From Aquincolibacterium sp964606385 (lineage in GTDB: Bacteria; Omnitrophota; Omnitrophia; Omnitrophales; Aquincolibacteriaceae): a stretch of 64,000 nucleotides of DNA. This document shows positions 45,021 through 52,940 of the stretch, in pieces; positions within the stretch are counted from its first letter, which is position 1, and every line of letters begins with the position of its first letter. The notes below the pieces were generated by a model. The model was not told the DNA's origin and did no database searches. It was given only the letters and a program-made list of their open reading frames with translations. The position numbers and the translations under genes were made by a program. Location of the stretch: positions 16,807-80,806 of the forward strand of contig CAZSFZ010000008.1 of assembly GCA_964606385.1 (NCBI GenBank). Reading direction: 5' to 3'.

Positions 45021-46670
45021 TTAAGCGGGTTGTCCCCATAAAAAACCTTGTCCGAAAGGAACTCCCAACTCCCGCAACACTTCGAGATCTTCCCGGTTTT
45101 CGATCCCTTCGGCGATGATCTTCGGATGGAGGCTTTCCAACACACTTAAAAGCCTGCGAAGCGTTTCTCTTTGCCTTTGATCATGGCTGATATTCAGCAC
45201 GAGCTTCTTGTCGATCTTGATCACATCGGGCTGCAACACGATCAGGCTTTCGAGACAACTCCGGCCGAACCCGACATCATCAATGGCGACGCCGATCTTT
45301 CTTTTTTGAAGCTCCTGGACCACATGGATGAGATAGGACGGATCGCCCAGGATCTGTTGTTCGCTCACTTCCACGCAATAGGAACCGCAAAGCGTGGCCG
45401 GTGGGAAAAACCTGGCCACCTGTTCAGGCTGCAGTTCCGCCATCGTGGAGGGAAAAAGATTTACGTGCTTTTCCGACCCTGGGGCAAAGCTGTGCGCGGC
45501 CGCCAACGCGACCTCGAGACACCGCTGATCCACCACAGAAAGGATATTGCTTTCCATGCTGAAATTAAAAAATTCGTTCGGCATTTCAAAACCGGAAATG
45601 TTCGTTCGCGCGAGAAATTCATAACCCACGGTCTTTTCGGTCACCAGATCCACGATCGGCTGCCTCACCGACCGGAAACACTGACCCGAACGCAGCGTGT
45701 CGGCGACATTATCCGCCCGCGGTTCCCAGCCCTCCCCCGCGCTGACCTGGTTCTTGCCGGACCGTTTGCTTTTCGCAAGCGCCGCGTGTGTGACCTCCAG
45801 AAGCGAATCGACCGACCCCGTCCGTTTATTGGCGTTCACGACCCCCAGGCTGGCCGTAGCCTTGACAGTTTGTCCACCCGCCACGATGACCCCCGCCTGA
45901 CTGATCGCAAGCCGTATCCTTTCGGAAAAATGAACGCCCTCGGCCAAACGGGTATTCGGAAGAAGGATGATGAACTCGTCGCCTCCCACACGGGACACGT
46001 AATCCGTGCTCCGGACCGTGGCCTTCAGGATCTTGGAGATCTCCTGCAGTACGATATCCCCGACCGCGTGGCCAAACGCATCGTTGATGGGTTTAAAATT
46101 ATCGAGGTCCAAAAGGATCACGGAAAGATTCGTTCCCTCGCGTCCGGAGATCTCGAGTTCCCGGGAAAGCACGCGCTGGAGTCCGCGGCGATTCAGCAGT
46201 TGGGTCAGAGGATCAAGAAAGGAAAGTTTTTCGAGACGTTCGTTCAGCTCCTCCATCTTCTGCTTTTGGTGGTGCCGTTCCAGAGCATACAGAAGGATCC
46301 TGACAAGCATGTCCCCGCGAACGTCCCCTTTCACAACATAATCCTGCGCCCCTTTTTTGACTGCTTCCAGGGAAAGCGCTTCGTCGTCCGTTCCGCTCAA
46401 AATGACACAAGCGACCTCAGGGTGAGCTGTAGCGATCTTTTCGAAGGTGGCAAGGCCTTGGCTATCGGGAAGCCCCAGGTCCAGCAGGACCAATTGGAAG
46501 TTTTTTGTCTGGAGGAGTTTGCGTGCAGACTCAAGCGTGTGGGCGGTCTCGATCTTAAATGAAACCCTTCGATCCGTCTTCAAGGATATCGCAAAGACCT
46601 TGCAATAATCCGAGTCGTCATCGACCAACAGCATGTGCACCATAGGCGGCGGACGCGTCACTTCCCGCAA
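45021..46670 (-). CDS. REC-GGDEF-EAL response regulator
   Basis: The 549-residue protein has a receiver domain (Asp64 in LVLLDLGLPDS), a GGDEF diguanylate cyclase domain with intact RVGGDEF (229-233) and the RxxD inhibitory site (RSTD, 220-223), and an EAL-like domain from about 330. In the EAL part the signature reads EFL (351-353) instead of EAL, while CVEVSE, IDDVGFG, IKIDK and IAEGIE are kept. Cyclase activity is likely; phosphodiesterase activity is uncertain. Translation starts at a TTG (46668-46670) with GGAGG about 6 nt upstream. The kinase gene follows. Confidence 0.88.
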   Translation of the reverse strand: MREVTRPPPMVHMLLVDDDSDYCKVFAISLKTDRRVSFKIETAHTLESARKLLQTKNFQLVLLDLGLPDSQGLATFEKIATAHPEVACVILSGTDDEALSLEAVKKGAQDYVVKGDVRGDMLVRILLYALERHHQKQKMEELNERLEKLSFLDPLTQLLNRRGLQRVLSRELEISGREGTNLSVILLDLDNFKPINDAFGHAVGDIVLQEISKILKATVRSTDYVSRVGGDEFIILLPNTRLAEGVHFSERIRLAISQAGVIVAGGQTVKATASLGVVNANKRTGSVDSLLEVTHAALAKSKRSGKNQVSAGEGWEPRADNVADTLRSGQCFRSVRQPIVDLVTEKTVGYEFLARTNISGFEMPNEFFNFSMESNILSVVDQRCLEVALAAAHSFAPGSEKHVNLFPSTMAELQPEQVARFFPPATLCGSYCVEVSEQQILGDPSYLIHVVQELQKRKIGVAIDDVGFGRSCLESLIVLQPDVIKIDKKLVLNISHDQRQRETLRRLLSVLESLHPKIIAEGIENREDLEVLRELGVPFGQGFLWGQPA

Positions 46671-46707
46671 AGGACACCTCCCTTTCCCCTGCTACTCCCT
46701 ATCTTTC

Positions 46708-46735
46708 ATCCTATACCTAATCGGGACGTTTTCAA
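46708..46735 (-). promoter_or_regulatory. Candidate promoter for the REC-GGDEF-EAL/kinase pair
   Basis: TTGAAA (46730-46735), 16 bp, TAGGAT (46708-46713) on the minus strand, about 38 nt before the TTG start. It lies back to back with the plus-strand promoter at 46756-46783. Confidence 0.45.
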
Positions 46736-46755
46736 GAAATGTCTTTTTTAAAAAG

Positions 46756-46783
46756 TTGACTGCCTGAGCGCATTTGTTATGAT
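46756..46783 (+). promoter_or_regulatory. Promoter for the glycosyltransferase gene
   Basis: TTGACT (46756-46761), 16 bp, TATGAT (46778-46783). The transcript would start near 46790, directly before the hairpin at 46794-46832. Confidence 0.55.
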
Positions 46784-46793
46784 GCCAAAACCA

Positions 46794-46832
46794 TCCCAAC
46801 TTTAAATTTTTTCATATAGATGGTAGTTGGGA
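46794..46832 (+). promoter_or_regulatory. Inverted repeat in the glycosyltransferase 5' leader
   Basis: TCCCAACT (46794-46801) and AGTTGGGA (46825-46832) form a perfect 8-bp stem with a 23-nt AT-rich loop at the very 5' end of the predicted transcript. It could stabilise the mRNA or be an operator. Its right arm overlaps a GGGACAGCCCCAATTTC element also seen in similar form elsewhere in the window. Confidence 0.4.
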
Positions 46833-46876
46833 CAGCCCCAATTTCTACTTCGTAAAAATTGAAAGGTATTGGGACC

Positions 46877-48034
46877 ATGGAAATCACCACAAATGCTGCC
46901 ATATTCCTCCTCATTTTCATTTTGGGGGGATGGGTCTATCGCAGCGGAAGGTCGCTTTCCGAACTAAAGCAGGCCCCGACCCTCAGGATCACTCCGAAGG
47001 CCTCCCGGCACGGAAAAGTCTCCGCCTTGATCCCGGCGAAAAATGAGGAAAGGAACATCGGGGACTGCGTCCGGCCCCTCCTCGCGCAACTGCGTGAAGG
47101 CGATGAGCTTATTGTGATCAATAACTGTTCCACAGACCGCACCGAAGCGATCCTGAAAGAACTCGGGGCTATCGAGATCCGGCCTCAAGACCCGTCTGGA
47201 TCTTCCAAAGCCAGCTTTAAATACCTTAATACCCCGCAGACCCCTGACGGATGGACGGGAAAGAATTTCGCCCTTCACCTCGGGATCGAGCACGCGGCCG
47301 GGGACTGGCTTCTTTTCACCGACGCGGACACGCGCCACGAACCCGGAAGCATTGACGCGTCAGCCGGTTTCGCGGAAGAAAAGAAGCTCGACCTCCTGAC
47401 CCTCCTTCCCCGCTGCCTGGCCCACGGATTTTGGGAAAATCTCATTCAGCCATGCGCTATGGCGTATATGGGGCTCTGGTTCCCGGTCCGGAAGATCAAT
47501 GACCCCCGGTCCAGGATCCATTTCGCGAACGGACAATACCTTCTCATTCGAGCGGACCATTACCAGAAGATCGGCGGGCACCATGCCGTCAAAGGAGCTT
47601 TCCTCGAAGATTTCGCGCTGATGAAAAGAACGAAAGAAATGAACGCGCGGGGAATGTGCGCCTTCGGGATGGAAATTTACGGCACGCGGATGTATGATTC
47701 TTTCAACGCTTTGTGGCGAGGCTGGCGGCGGATATTCCTTCACGCTTATGAACAGCGCCCCTGGCCCATTCTGCGGTGCGCTCTAAGCGTTTTTTTCTTT
47801 TCCGTTTTTCCGTTCATAGCCCTGGCTGCCTCGCTTCAGGGAGCCGGTCCGGCCTTCCTGCTCGCGGTCATGAACAGCCTGATCGCGCTTGCCACGGCCG
47901 CCACGGCGTACGCGATCGTCAAAGCTCCGAGGCCCTACGCGCTCCTCCATCCGGTTGCGGCTTTTATTTTTACGGCCATCCTTCTTGACGCGTTTCAGAT
48001 GGCGGTCTTCAACCGCAAAACCTACTGGCGCTAA
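46877..48034 (+). CDS. Family 2 membrane glycosyltransferase (CrtQ/HpnB-like)
   Basis: From the ATG at 46877 the protein has 385 residues. An N-terminal helix, a GT2 catalytic domain (SALIPAKNEERNIGD, DELIVINNCSTD, GWTGKNFAL, LLFTDADTRH) and three C-terminal transmembrane helices resemble carotenoid- and hopanoid-associated glycosyltransferases of the CrtQ/HpnB type. The acceptor is unknown, but the neighbouring polyketide-like operon makes a lipid or polyene acceptor conceivable. The upstream TTG at 46859 is in frame but less well placed. It has its own promoter and converges on the lysine-rich gene. Confidence 0.8.
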   Translation: MEITTNAAIFLLIFILGGWVYRSGRSLSELKQAPTLRITPKASRHGKVSALIPAKNEERNIGDCVRPLLAQLREGDELIVINNCSTDRTEAILKELGAIEIRPQDPSGSSKASFKYLNTPQTPDGWTGKNFALHLGIEHAAGDWLLFTDADTRHEPGSIDASAGFAEEKKLDLLTLLPRCLAHGFWENLIQPCAMAYMGLWFPVRKINDPRSRIHFANGQYLLIRADHYQKIGGHHAVKGAFLEDFALMKRTKEMNARGMCAFGMEIYGTRMYDSFNALWRGWRRIFLHAYEQRPWPILRCALSVFFFSVFPFIALAASLQGAGPAFLLAVMNSLIALATAATAYAIVKAPRPYALLHPVAAFIFTAILLDAFQMAVFNRKTYWR

Positions 48035-48043
48035 CCCCTCAAT

Positions 48044-48082
48044 AAAAAAGGCGTTATTCCCATGCGCGGGAAATAACGCCTT
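48044..48082 (-). terminator. Rho-independent terminator of the polyketide-like operon
   Basis: On the minus strand a 14-bp stem with one bulge (AAGGCGTTATTTCCC with its partner GGGAATAACGCCTT) and a short loop is followed by TTTTTT. It lies 19 bp after the stop of the lysine-rich gene, marking the end of the operon. It also lies just after the convergent glycosyltransferase stop and may serve both directions. Confidence 0.85.
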
Positions 48083-48100
48083 ACCGGACAGCAACTCTTT

Positions 48101-48427
48101 CTAATTCGAAGTTTTCGCGCTCTTTTTCGATTTCTTGGGGTCCGATTTTCCGCTTTTTTTGCCGGATGATTTCTTGGAAACTTCTTTCTTGGATTTCTTT
48201 TTTTTCGGCTCTTCCGCTTTCGTTTTGGACGGTTTCGCATCCGCCGCGTCCACCGAACGGTTCGCCTGATCGGACTTCACGCTACTGGCCTGGGCTTCTT
48301 CACCCGCGATCATCTCAAGATCCACCGGGACCATCGGATCCAGCTCCTGATTGATCTCGGCACTTCCATGAGGGGCCCACAAATTCAAAAGCGCCCACAA
48401 AAGCATGAGCGTGATCTTTTTTTTCAT
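48101..48427 (-). CDS. Secreted lysine-rich protein
   Basis: From the ATG at 48425-48427 (GGAGG at about 7 nt) the protein has 108 residues: a signal peptide (to about residue 23, HGSA), an acidic middle (24-70), and a C-terminal third made almost only of Lys, Ser, Pro and Ala (for example KKSSGKKSGKSDPKKSKKSA), like a histone-H1 tail. No catalytic domain is visible. It could bind acidic polymers such as LPS, teichoic-like chains or DNA. It is the last gene before the terminator, 31 bp after the reductase gene. Function unknown. Confidence 0.65.
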   Translation of the reverse strand: MKKKITLMLLWALLNLWAPHGSAEINQELDPMVPVDLEMIAGEEAQASSVKSDQANRSVDAADAKPSKTKAEEPKKKKSKKEVSKKSSGKKSGKSDPKKSKKSAKTSN

Positions 48428-48458
48428 TGAAAACCTCCGAAAAAATAAACGAAACATC

Positions 48459-49553
48459 TTAGATGGCAAGATAGCCCACCTTGACGGCATAACGGATGAG
48501 CGTTTTCAAAAAGGCCAGGTCCGTCTTGGGCATGGCGATCCCGGTGCCGCGCAAGATCTCGCGCGTGTTGGTGGTGTCAAACGTCAAACGCCCGTTCAGA
48601 TAACCCAGATAGGGCTCCAGCATCGCGAAGACCATTTGTTCCTGCGCCCCCATCTTGGTTTTTTTGAAGTGCTGGGGATCGACCACTTCGATCGGCGGGA
48701 TCGTGGAGTACTCTTCTTCACCGACCTTCAGAAGCATGCCGATCGAAGGAGGTTTCGGAGATACCACATGAAAACATTTATTGAGGCTCCGGGGATCTTT
48801 CACGATCGCACAAGTCGCCCGGATCACGAAATCAATGGGAACGATATTAAACGTGTTCTCACGATGCGTGGGGATCTTGGAAAGGACTCCGTGAGCGAAG
48901 AGCTTGATGAAAGGATAGATCACGTTAAAATCCGAAACCACGCCGGTCTCGGAATGGCCGACGACGATGCTCGGACGAATGATCGTCACCGGCAGTCCCT
49001 TCGCCATCGCCTCGCGAACTTTGGTCTCGGATTTGTACTTGCTCGATTCGTAATAATTCGCGAACACCGGCTTGGCAGGAAGTTCGTCTTCTTTGGAGCA
49101 ATGGTCCCACACACTTCCCGCGACGAACGCCGTGCTGAAATAAACAAAACGCTCGAGCTTCCCTTTTTTCCGAAGGTCCCAGGCGAGTTCCAGCGCGTGC
49201 TCCGTCCCGCCCACATTGATCTGCTGGCATTCTTTTTCCGTGCCGTTCAGGGCCGTCAGCGCCGCGATATGGTAGAAAACCTTGCATTCCTTTTCGAGAT
49301 ATTCGAGATCGGTTTTCTTGAGCCCGAACTTGTGATGCGTGACATCCCCTTCGATCACATGGATCCGGGAACCCAGGTGGGAATCGATCCCCAGCGCGGC
49401 GAGGATCTTTTTGACCCGGTCCGCGTGAGAAGCCCGGTTTTTCGCGCGCGCCAAAAGTGCGATCTCGGAATGCGTGGTGGCGAGCAGTTCCTTGACCAGG
49501 TCCTGCCCCAGCACCCCGGTCGCGCCGGTCATAAAGATCAGATCACGAGCCAT
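48459..49553 (-). CDS. Thioester-reductase/fatty-acyl-reductase-like SDR
   Basis: The 364-residue extended SDR has the NAD(P)-binding GATGVLG near residue 10, a substrate region and the YESSK catalytic pair (YxxxK). Pattern and length fit the NAD_binding_4 (thioester-reductase, male-sterility) group, which reduces ACP- or CoA-bound acyl thioesters to aldehydes or alcohols. In this operon it would be a reductive chain-release enzyme. AAGGAG precedes the second of two adjacent ATG codons by 5 nt, so 49551-49553 is the better start. The 3' neighbour is the lysine-rich gene. An epimerase role cannot be excluded. Confidence 0.8.
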   Translation of the reverse strand: MARDLIFMTGATGVLGQDLVKELLATTHSEIALLARAKNRASHADRVKKILAALGIDSHLGSRIHVIEGDVTHHKFGLKKTDLEYLEKECKVFYHIAALTALNGTEKECQQINVGGTEHALELAWDLRKKGKLERFVYFSTAFVAGSVWDHCSKEDELPAKPVFANYYESSKYKSETKVREAMAKGLPVTIIRPSIVVGHSETGVVSDFNVIYPFIKLFAHGVLSKIPTHRENTFNIVPIDFVIRATCAIVKDPRSLNKCFHVVSPKPPSIGMLLKVGEEEYSTIPPIEVVDPQHFKKTKMGAQEQMVFAMLEPYLGYLNGRLTFDTTNTREILRGTGIAMPKTDLAFLKTLIRYAVKVGYLAI

Positions 49554-50841
49554 CATATCTCCTTAAAGCCAGACAAATGTTCTGGCCGCCGAATCCGAAA
49601 GAATTCGATAACGCCAGGTTCACGTTCGAGCGCCGGGCCGTATTGGGCACATAATCCAGATCGCAATCCGGGTCCGGTTCCTCGTAATTGATCGTCGGCG
49701 GAATGATCGAATCCCGCATCGCCAGAAGACAAACGATCGCTTCGACGCCGCCGGCCGCCGCAATCATATGCCCGAGCATGGATTTGGTCGAGCTAACCGG
49801 GATCTTCGGCGCGTGATCGCCCATCACTTTTTTGATGACGAGGGTTTCAAGCGAGTCATTCACTGCGGTGGAAGTGCCGTGAGCATTGATATAATCAACA
49901 TTTTGAGGCCCAACGCAAGCTTTTTCCATCGCGATCTCCATCGCCCGCGCCGCGCCACGCCCCTCCGGGTCCATGTCCGTGAGGCGATAAGCGTCCGCGG
50001 TAGACCCGTAACCTACCACTTCGCCGTGGATCGGCGCCTTACGTTTTTTCGCGTGTTCCAGTTCTTCCAGGATCAACACCCCCGCGCCTTCGCCGATCAC
50101 GAATCCGTCACGTTTCTTATCGAACGGGCGCGATGCCTTCTCGGGATCATCATTGCGGGAGGAAAGCGCCGTCAATAAACTGAAACCGGCCAAGCCCATA
50201 GGATAGATCATCGAATGAGAGCCGCCCGCCATCATGACGTCCGCATCCCCGCGGCGGATCCACTCGAACGCCTCCCCGATCGCCTGGGACGACGCCGCGC
50301 ACGCGGTCAAGCAATTGGAGACCGGCCCGCGGATATCAAAAAGACGCGTCAGGTGCGTCACGGTCATGAAAGGCTGACTTTCGAGCTCCCGCAGCGCGGT
50401 CATGTTCCGGGGCGAAAGCTCGACATATCGGGCCTTGTCCACGAGCTCCGCGCCGCCCTGTGTAAACGACGGCACCAGTGTCTTGATGAAGGGGCCGAAA
50501 TCAATCCCGCTGTCGCCGGCGCCGAAATAGATCCCGAAGCGGTTCGGGTTCACCGCGAGCGGTTCCAAGCTCGCGGCCTTGTACGCTTCCGCGGCGGCCT
50601 GCAACGCGAAGAAAGTGCTGCGGAAGGCGCTCCCCAAAGGGGGGTTCCGCTCAAGCCATTTGTCGAATGAAAATCCCTTCACCTCCGCGGCGATGCGCGT
50701 CGGAAAACGGCTCGCGTCAAAAAGCGTGATCGGCCCGACACCCGACTTCCCCTGCGTCAGCCGGAGCCAGGTATCTTTGACGGAATTCCCGAGGGGCGTT
50801 ACCGCGCCCATCCCTGTCACCACCACTCTTCTTTTTAACAT
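49543..50841 (-). CDS. Beta-ketoacyl synthase (KS-alpha, FabF-like)
   Basis: The 432-residue thiolase-fold condensing enzyme has an intact triad: Cys181 in NCLTACAASSQ, His321 in INAHGTSTAVND and His358 in STKSMLGHMIAAAGG. The sequence is of FabF/KAS-II type. Its neighbour is a related protein lacking these residues, so the two probably form a KS-alpha/chain-length-factor heterodimer as in type II polyketide systems. It overlaps that gene by 7 bp and the reductase gene by 11 bp. Substrate and chain length cannot be read from sequence. Confidence 0.93.
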   Translation of the reverse strand: MLKRRVVVTGMGAVTPLGNSVKDTWLRLTQGKSGVGPITLFDASRFPTRIAAEVKGFSFDKWLERNPPLGSAFRSTFFALQAAAEAYKAASLEPLAVNPNRFGIYFGAGDSGIDFGPFIKTLVPSFTQGGAELVDKARYVELSPRNMTALRELESQPFMTVTHLTRLFDIRGPVSNCLTACAASSQAIGEAFEWIRRGDADVMMAGGSHSMIYPMGLAGFSLLTALSSRNDDPEKASRPFDKKRDGFVIGEGAGVLILEELEHAKKRKAPIHGEVVGYGSTADAYRLTDMDPEGRGAARAMEIAMEKACVGPQNVDYINAHGTSTAVNDSLETLVIKKVMGDHAPKIPVSSTKSMLGHMIAAAGGVEAIVCLLAMRDSIIPPTINYEEPDPDCDLDYVPNTARRSNVNLALSNSFGFGGQNICLALRRYDGS

Positions 50842-52121
50842 CTTTTAAACACCAGCGATGCGTTTTGGCCGCCCAAACCGAACGTGTTCAGAACCGAAAC
50901 GTTCACCGGGCAGGACTTTGCCGTTTTTTTGACGAAAGGAAGCGCGCATTCAGGATCCGGATCTTCGAGATTCGTGACCGGAGGCACCTGCCCCTTTTTC
51001 GCAATCAGGGCCGCGATCACCGCTTCGACGCTTCCGGTCCCGTAATTCAGATTCCCTGTCACGGGTTTTACCGCTGTCACATGAAGTTTTTTGAAGGAAG
51101 CGGAATAAAAAGAGTGGACCGCGAGCGACTCCTGCATATCTTCCTGCGGGATCCCGCTCCCGTTCGCCACTAAGACGTCCACATCCGCGGGTTCAAGCGC
51201 GGCATCCTCAAGCGCCCGGCGGATCGCGACGCGTTTTCCCGTAAAGTCATCCGGATCACGGGGGTCGTAATTAAAATCGGAGGAAGACCCGTAGCCGGCA
51301 ACCTCGGCATAAATTTGAGCGCCGCGTTTTTGAGCGCTCTCGAAAGACTCCAGCACCAGGATCCCCGCTCCTTCGCCGAGCACAATCCCGTCGTGTTTTT
51401 TGTCGAAGGGACAATAAACTTTTTCGGGCGCTTCTTCCCGGGTCGAAAGAAGGCCCAAGAGACGGAAACGCGAAACCCCCATCGCGTTGAGTTTGGAATC
51501 CGTGCCCCCCGCCAGCATGATGTCCGCGTCCCCGCGCTCGATCACACGATATGCTTCCCCGATCGCCTGCGTCGCCGCGGCGGAGGACGTCGTGATCGTG
51601 TTATTCGGCCCGCGCAATTGATTGGCAACGGAAATGTGACAGGCCGGCATATTGGGAAGGTATTTCAGGAACCAGAGCGGGAAAAGCGACCGGACACCGT
51701 CTTGCCCGAATTTGGTCATGGAAAAATGCCCGTTCTCATCCAGGCCGTTCTTAAAACCGACACCGACCTCATCCAAATCGTTATTAATGATCCCGGTCCC
51801 GAGCGTGACGCCGATCCTTGTCGGATCATAATGTTCCGGCAAAAGCTTTGCGTCCTTGATCGCCAGACGGCTCGCGGAAACGGCCATCTGGATCTCACGG
51901 GACATCAGCTTGATGGATTTCCGGTTCTCGATGAATTCCTTGGGTTCGAATCCGGAAAGCATGCCGGCATATTTAAAGGAATCGCAGTTGAACTTAAGCG
52001 GTTCCGAACTCCGTATCGCGGAACGGCCGTGGAGCGCGGCGTCCCAGTAGGGCTCCCACCCGGTCCCGCACGGCGAAATCACTCCGAATCCCGTGATCAC
52101 AACGCGACGTTTTTGGGTCAT
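50835..52121 (-). CDS. Ketosynthase-like chain-length factor (KS-beta)
   Basis: The 428-residue protein has the same fold and length as the adjacent ketosynthase but lost the catalytic residues: Ser180 at the Cys position (TTSSAAATQAIG), Asn320 for the first His (LVANGSGIPQED) and Asn357 for the second (VKPVTGNLNYGTGS). Lys352 is kept. Loss of C-H-H with retention of the rest is the mark of chain-length factors in type II polyketide synthases and some aryl-polyene systems. It should pair with the 49543-50841 enzyme. A 2-bp gap separates it from the hot-dog gene. Confidence 0.85.
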   Translation of the reverse strand: MTQKRRVVITGFGVISPCGTGWEPYWDAALHGRSAIRSSEPLKFNCDSFKYAGMLSGFEPKEFIENRKSIKLMSREIQMAVSASRLAIKDAKLLPEHYDPTRIGVTLGTGIINNDLDEVGVGFKNGLDENGHFSMTKFGQDGVRSLFPLWFLKYLPNMPACHISVANQLRGPNNTITTSSAAATQAIGEAYRVIERGDADIMLAGGTDSKLNAMGVSRFRLLGLLSTREEAPEKVYCPFDKKHDGIVLGEGAGILVLESFESAQKRGAQIYAEVAGYGSSSDFNYDPRDPDDFTGKRVAIRRALEDAALEPADVDVLVANGSGIPQEDMQESLAVHSFYSASFKKLHVTAVKPVTGNLNYGTGSVEAVIAALIAKKGQVPPVTNLEDPDPECALPFVKKTAKSCPVNVSVLNTFGLGGQNASLVFKRC

Positions 52122-52123
52122 AA

Positions 52124-52555
52124 CTAAGCGAGGACTTTTTCCCGAACGTTAAAATGGATCATGAAAGCTTCATGGAAGGTGATGGACCTGGTTTGATCGG
52201 CGGACAACCCGCCGACAGCCATCAGAAGAAGCTTCGCGCGGGCCACCGGCCCTTCGGCGGAAGTGACCGTCGCTTCCAGCCACCCGCCTTCGGCCCCCAG
52301 GCTTTCGGACCAGGCTTCGATCTGGATCGGCGTACCGGGCCGCGGAATGCTTGTGATCGCCGCATTCTCGATCTTCGCGAAAATAAGGTCTTTCTTGTAA
52401 TCACTCTCCGCGCCGACCAGCAAACCTCCGGTCTGCGCCATCATCTCGATGAAAAGCACTTCGGAACTGTAGGGAGCTTGGGGAACTTTCGAGGAGGCGA
52501 CGGCCTTCCGCCCTTTTTGGATCGAATGAACCTTGTCGAGAAGCAACCAGCGCAT
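52124..52555 (-). CDS. Hot-dog protein without dehydratase histidine
   Basis: The 143-residue protein resembles FabZ/FabA-type hot-dog proteins around VLFIEMMAQTGG (Glu37 kept), but where the catalytic GHFPG histidine should be, the sequence reads SSKVPQ (Lys23). Dehydration by the usual mechanism is therefore unlikely. A thioesterase, isomerase or structural role beside the intact hot-dog protein of this operon is possible. It lies 1 bp after the phosphopantetheinyl transferase gene and 2 bp before KS-beta. Confidence 0.75.
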   Translation of the reverse strand: MRWLLLDKVHSIQKGRKAVASSKVPQAPYSSEVLFIEMMAQTGGLLVGAESDYKKDLIFAKIENAAITSIPRPGTPIQIEAWSESLGAEGGWLEATVTSAEGPVARAKLLLMAVGGLSADQTRSITFHEAFMIHFNVREKVLA

Positions 52556-52556
52556 C

Positions 52557-52940
52557 TTATCTCCAGATCATGGCTTGGGCGCCCACCAGGTCCCCGCTCC
52601 GGAAAAAATGACCTTCCCCGCGATAGAACTTTTTGGTGCGACCGGTCCGCCATTCCATTTCAAAATGATCCCCGATGCGGCGCTTGATCCGCATCCCCTG
52701 GAAACCTTCGAGCCCCATCCAGGCTTCACCGCACGCCTTAAAGAAAGCCTCTTTCGCCGCAAAAAGCTCGGCGAATTCCTGAAGAGAAAGGGTTTTAAAG
52801 GAGCGGCGCTCCGACGGATTCAGAAAACGCTCGCGAACATAATCCCCGTGGCGGGAAAGAAATTGTTTGACGCGGGTGCGGGAGACCAGGTCCACTCCCA
52901 CGCCGCGCAGCGTGGCGGGTTTTTGCTTTATTGGCAGCAT
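52557..52940 (-). CDS. AcpS-type phosphopantetheinyl transferase
   Basis: From the ATG at 52938-52940 the protein is 127 residues with the two magnesium/CoA motifs of AcpS-like enzymes: GVGVDLVSRTRV and FAAKEAFFKA. It should transfer 4'-phosphopantetheine to Ser40 of the neighbouring ACP. The start overlaps the ACP gene by 13 bp. There is no clear ribosome site, so coupling to ACP translation is likely. A longer frame to 53012 would overlap the ACP by 85 bp. A dedicated transferase inside the operon argues that the ACP is not shared with housekeeping fatty-acid synthesis. Confidence 0.88.
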   Translation of the reverse strand: MLPIKQKPATLRGVGVDLVSRTRVKQFLSRHGDYVRERFLNPSERRSFKTLSLQEFAELFAAKEAFFKACGEAWMGLEGFQGMRIKRRIGDHFEMEWRTGRTKKFYRGEGHFFRSGDLVGAQAMIWR

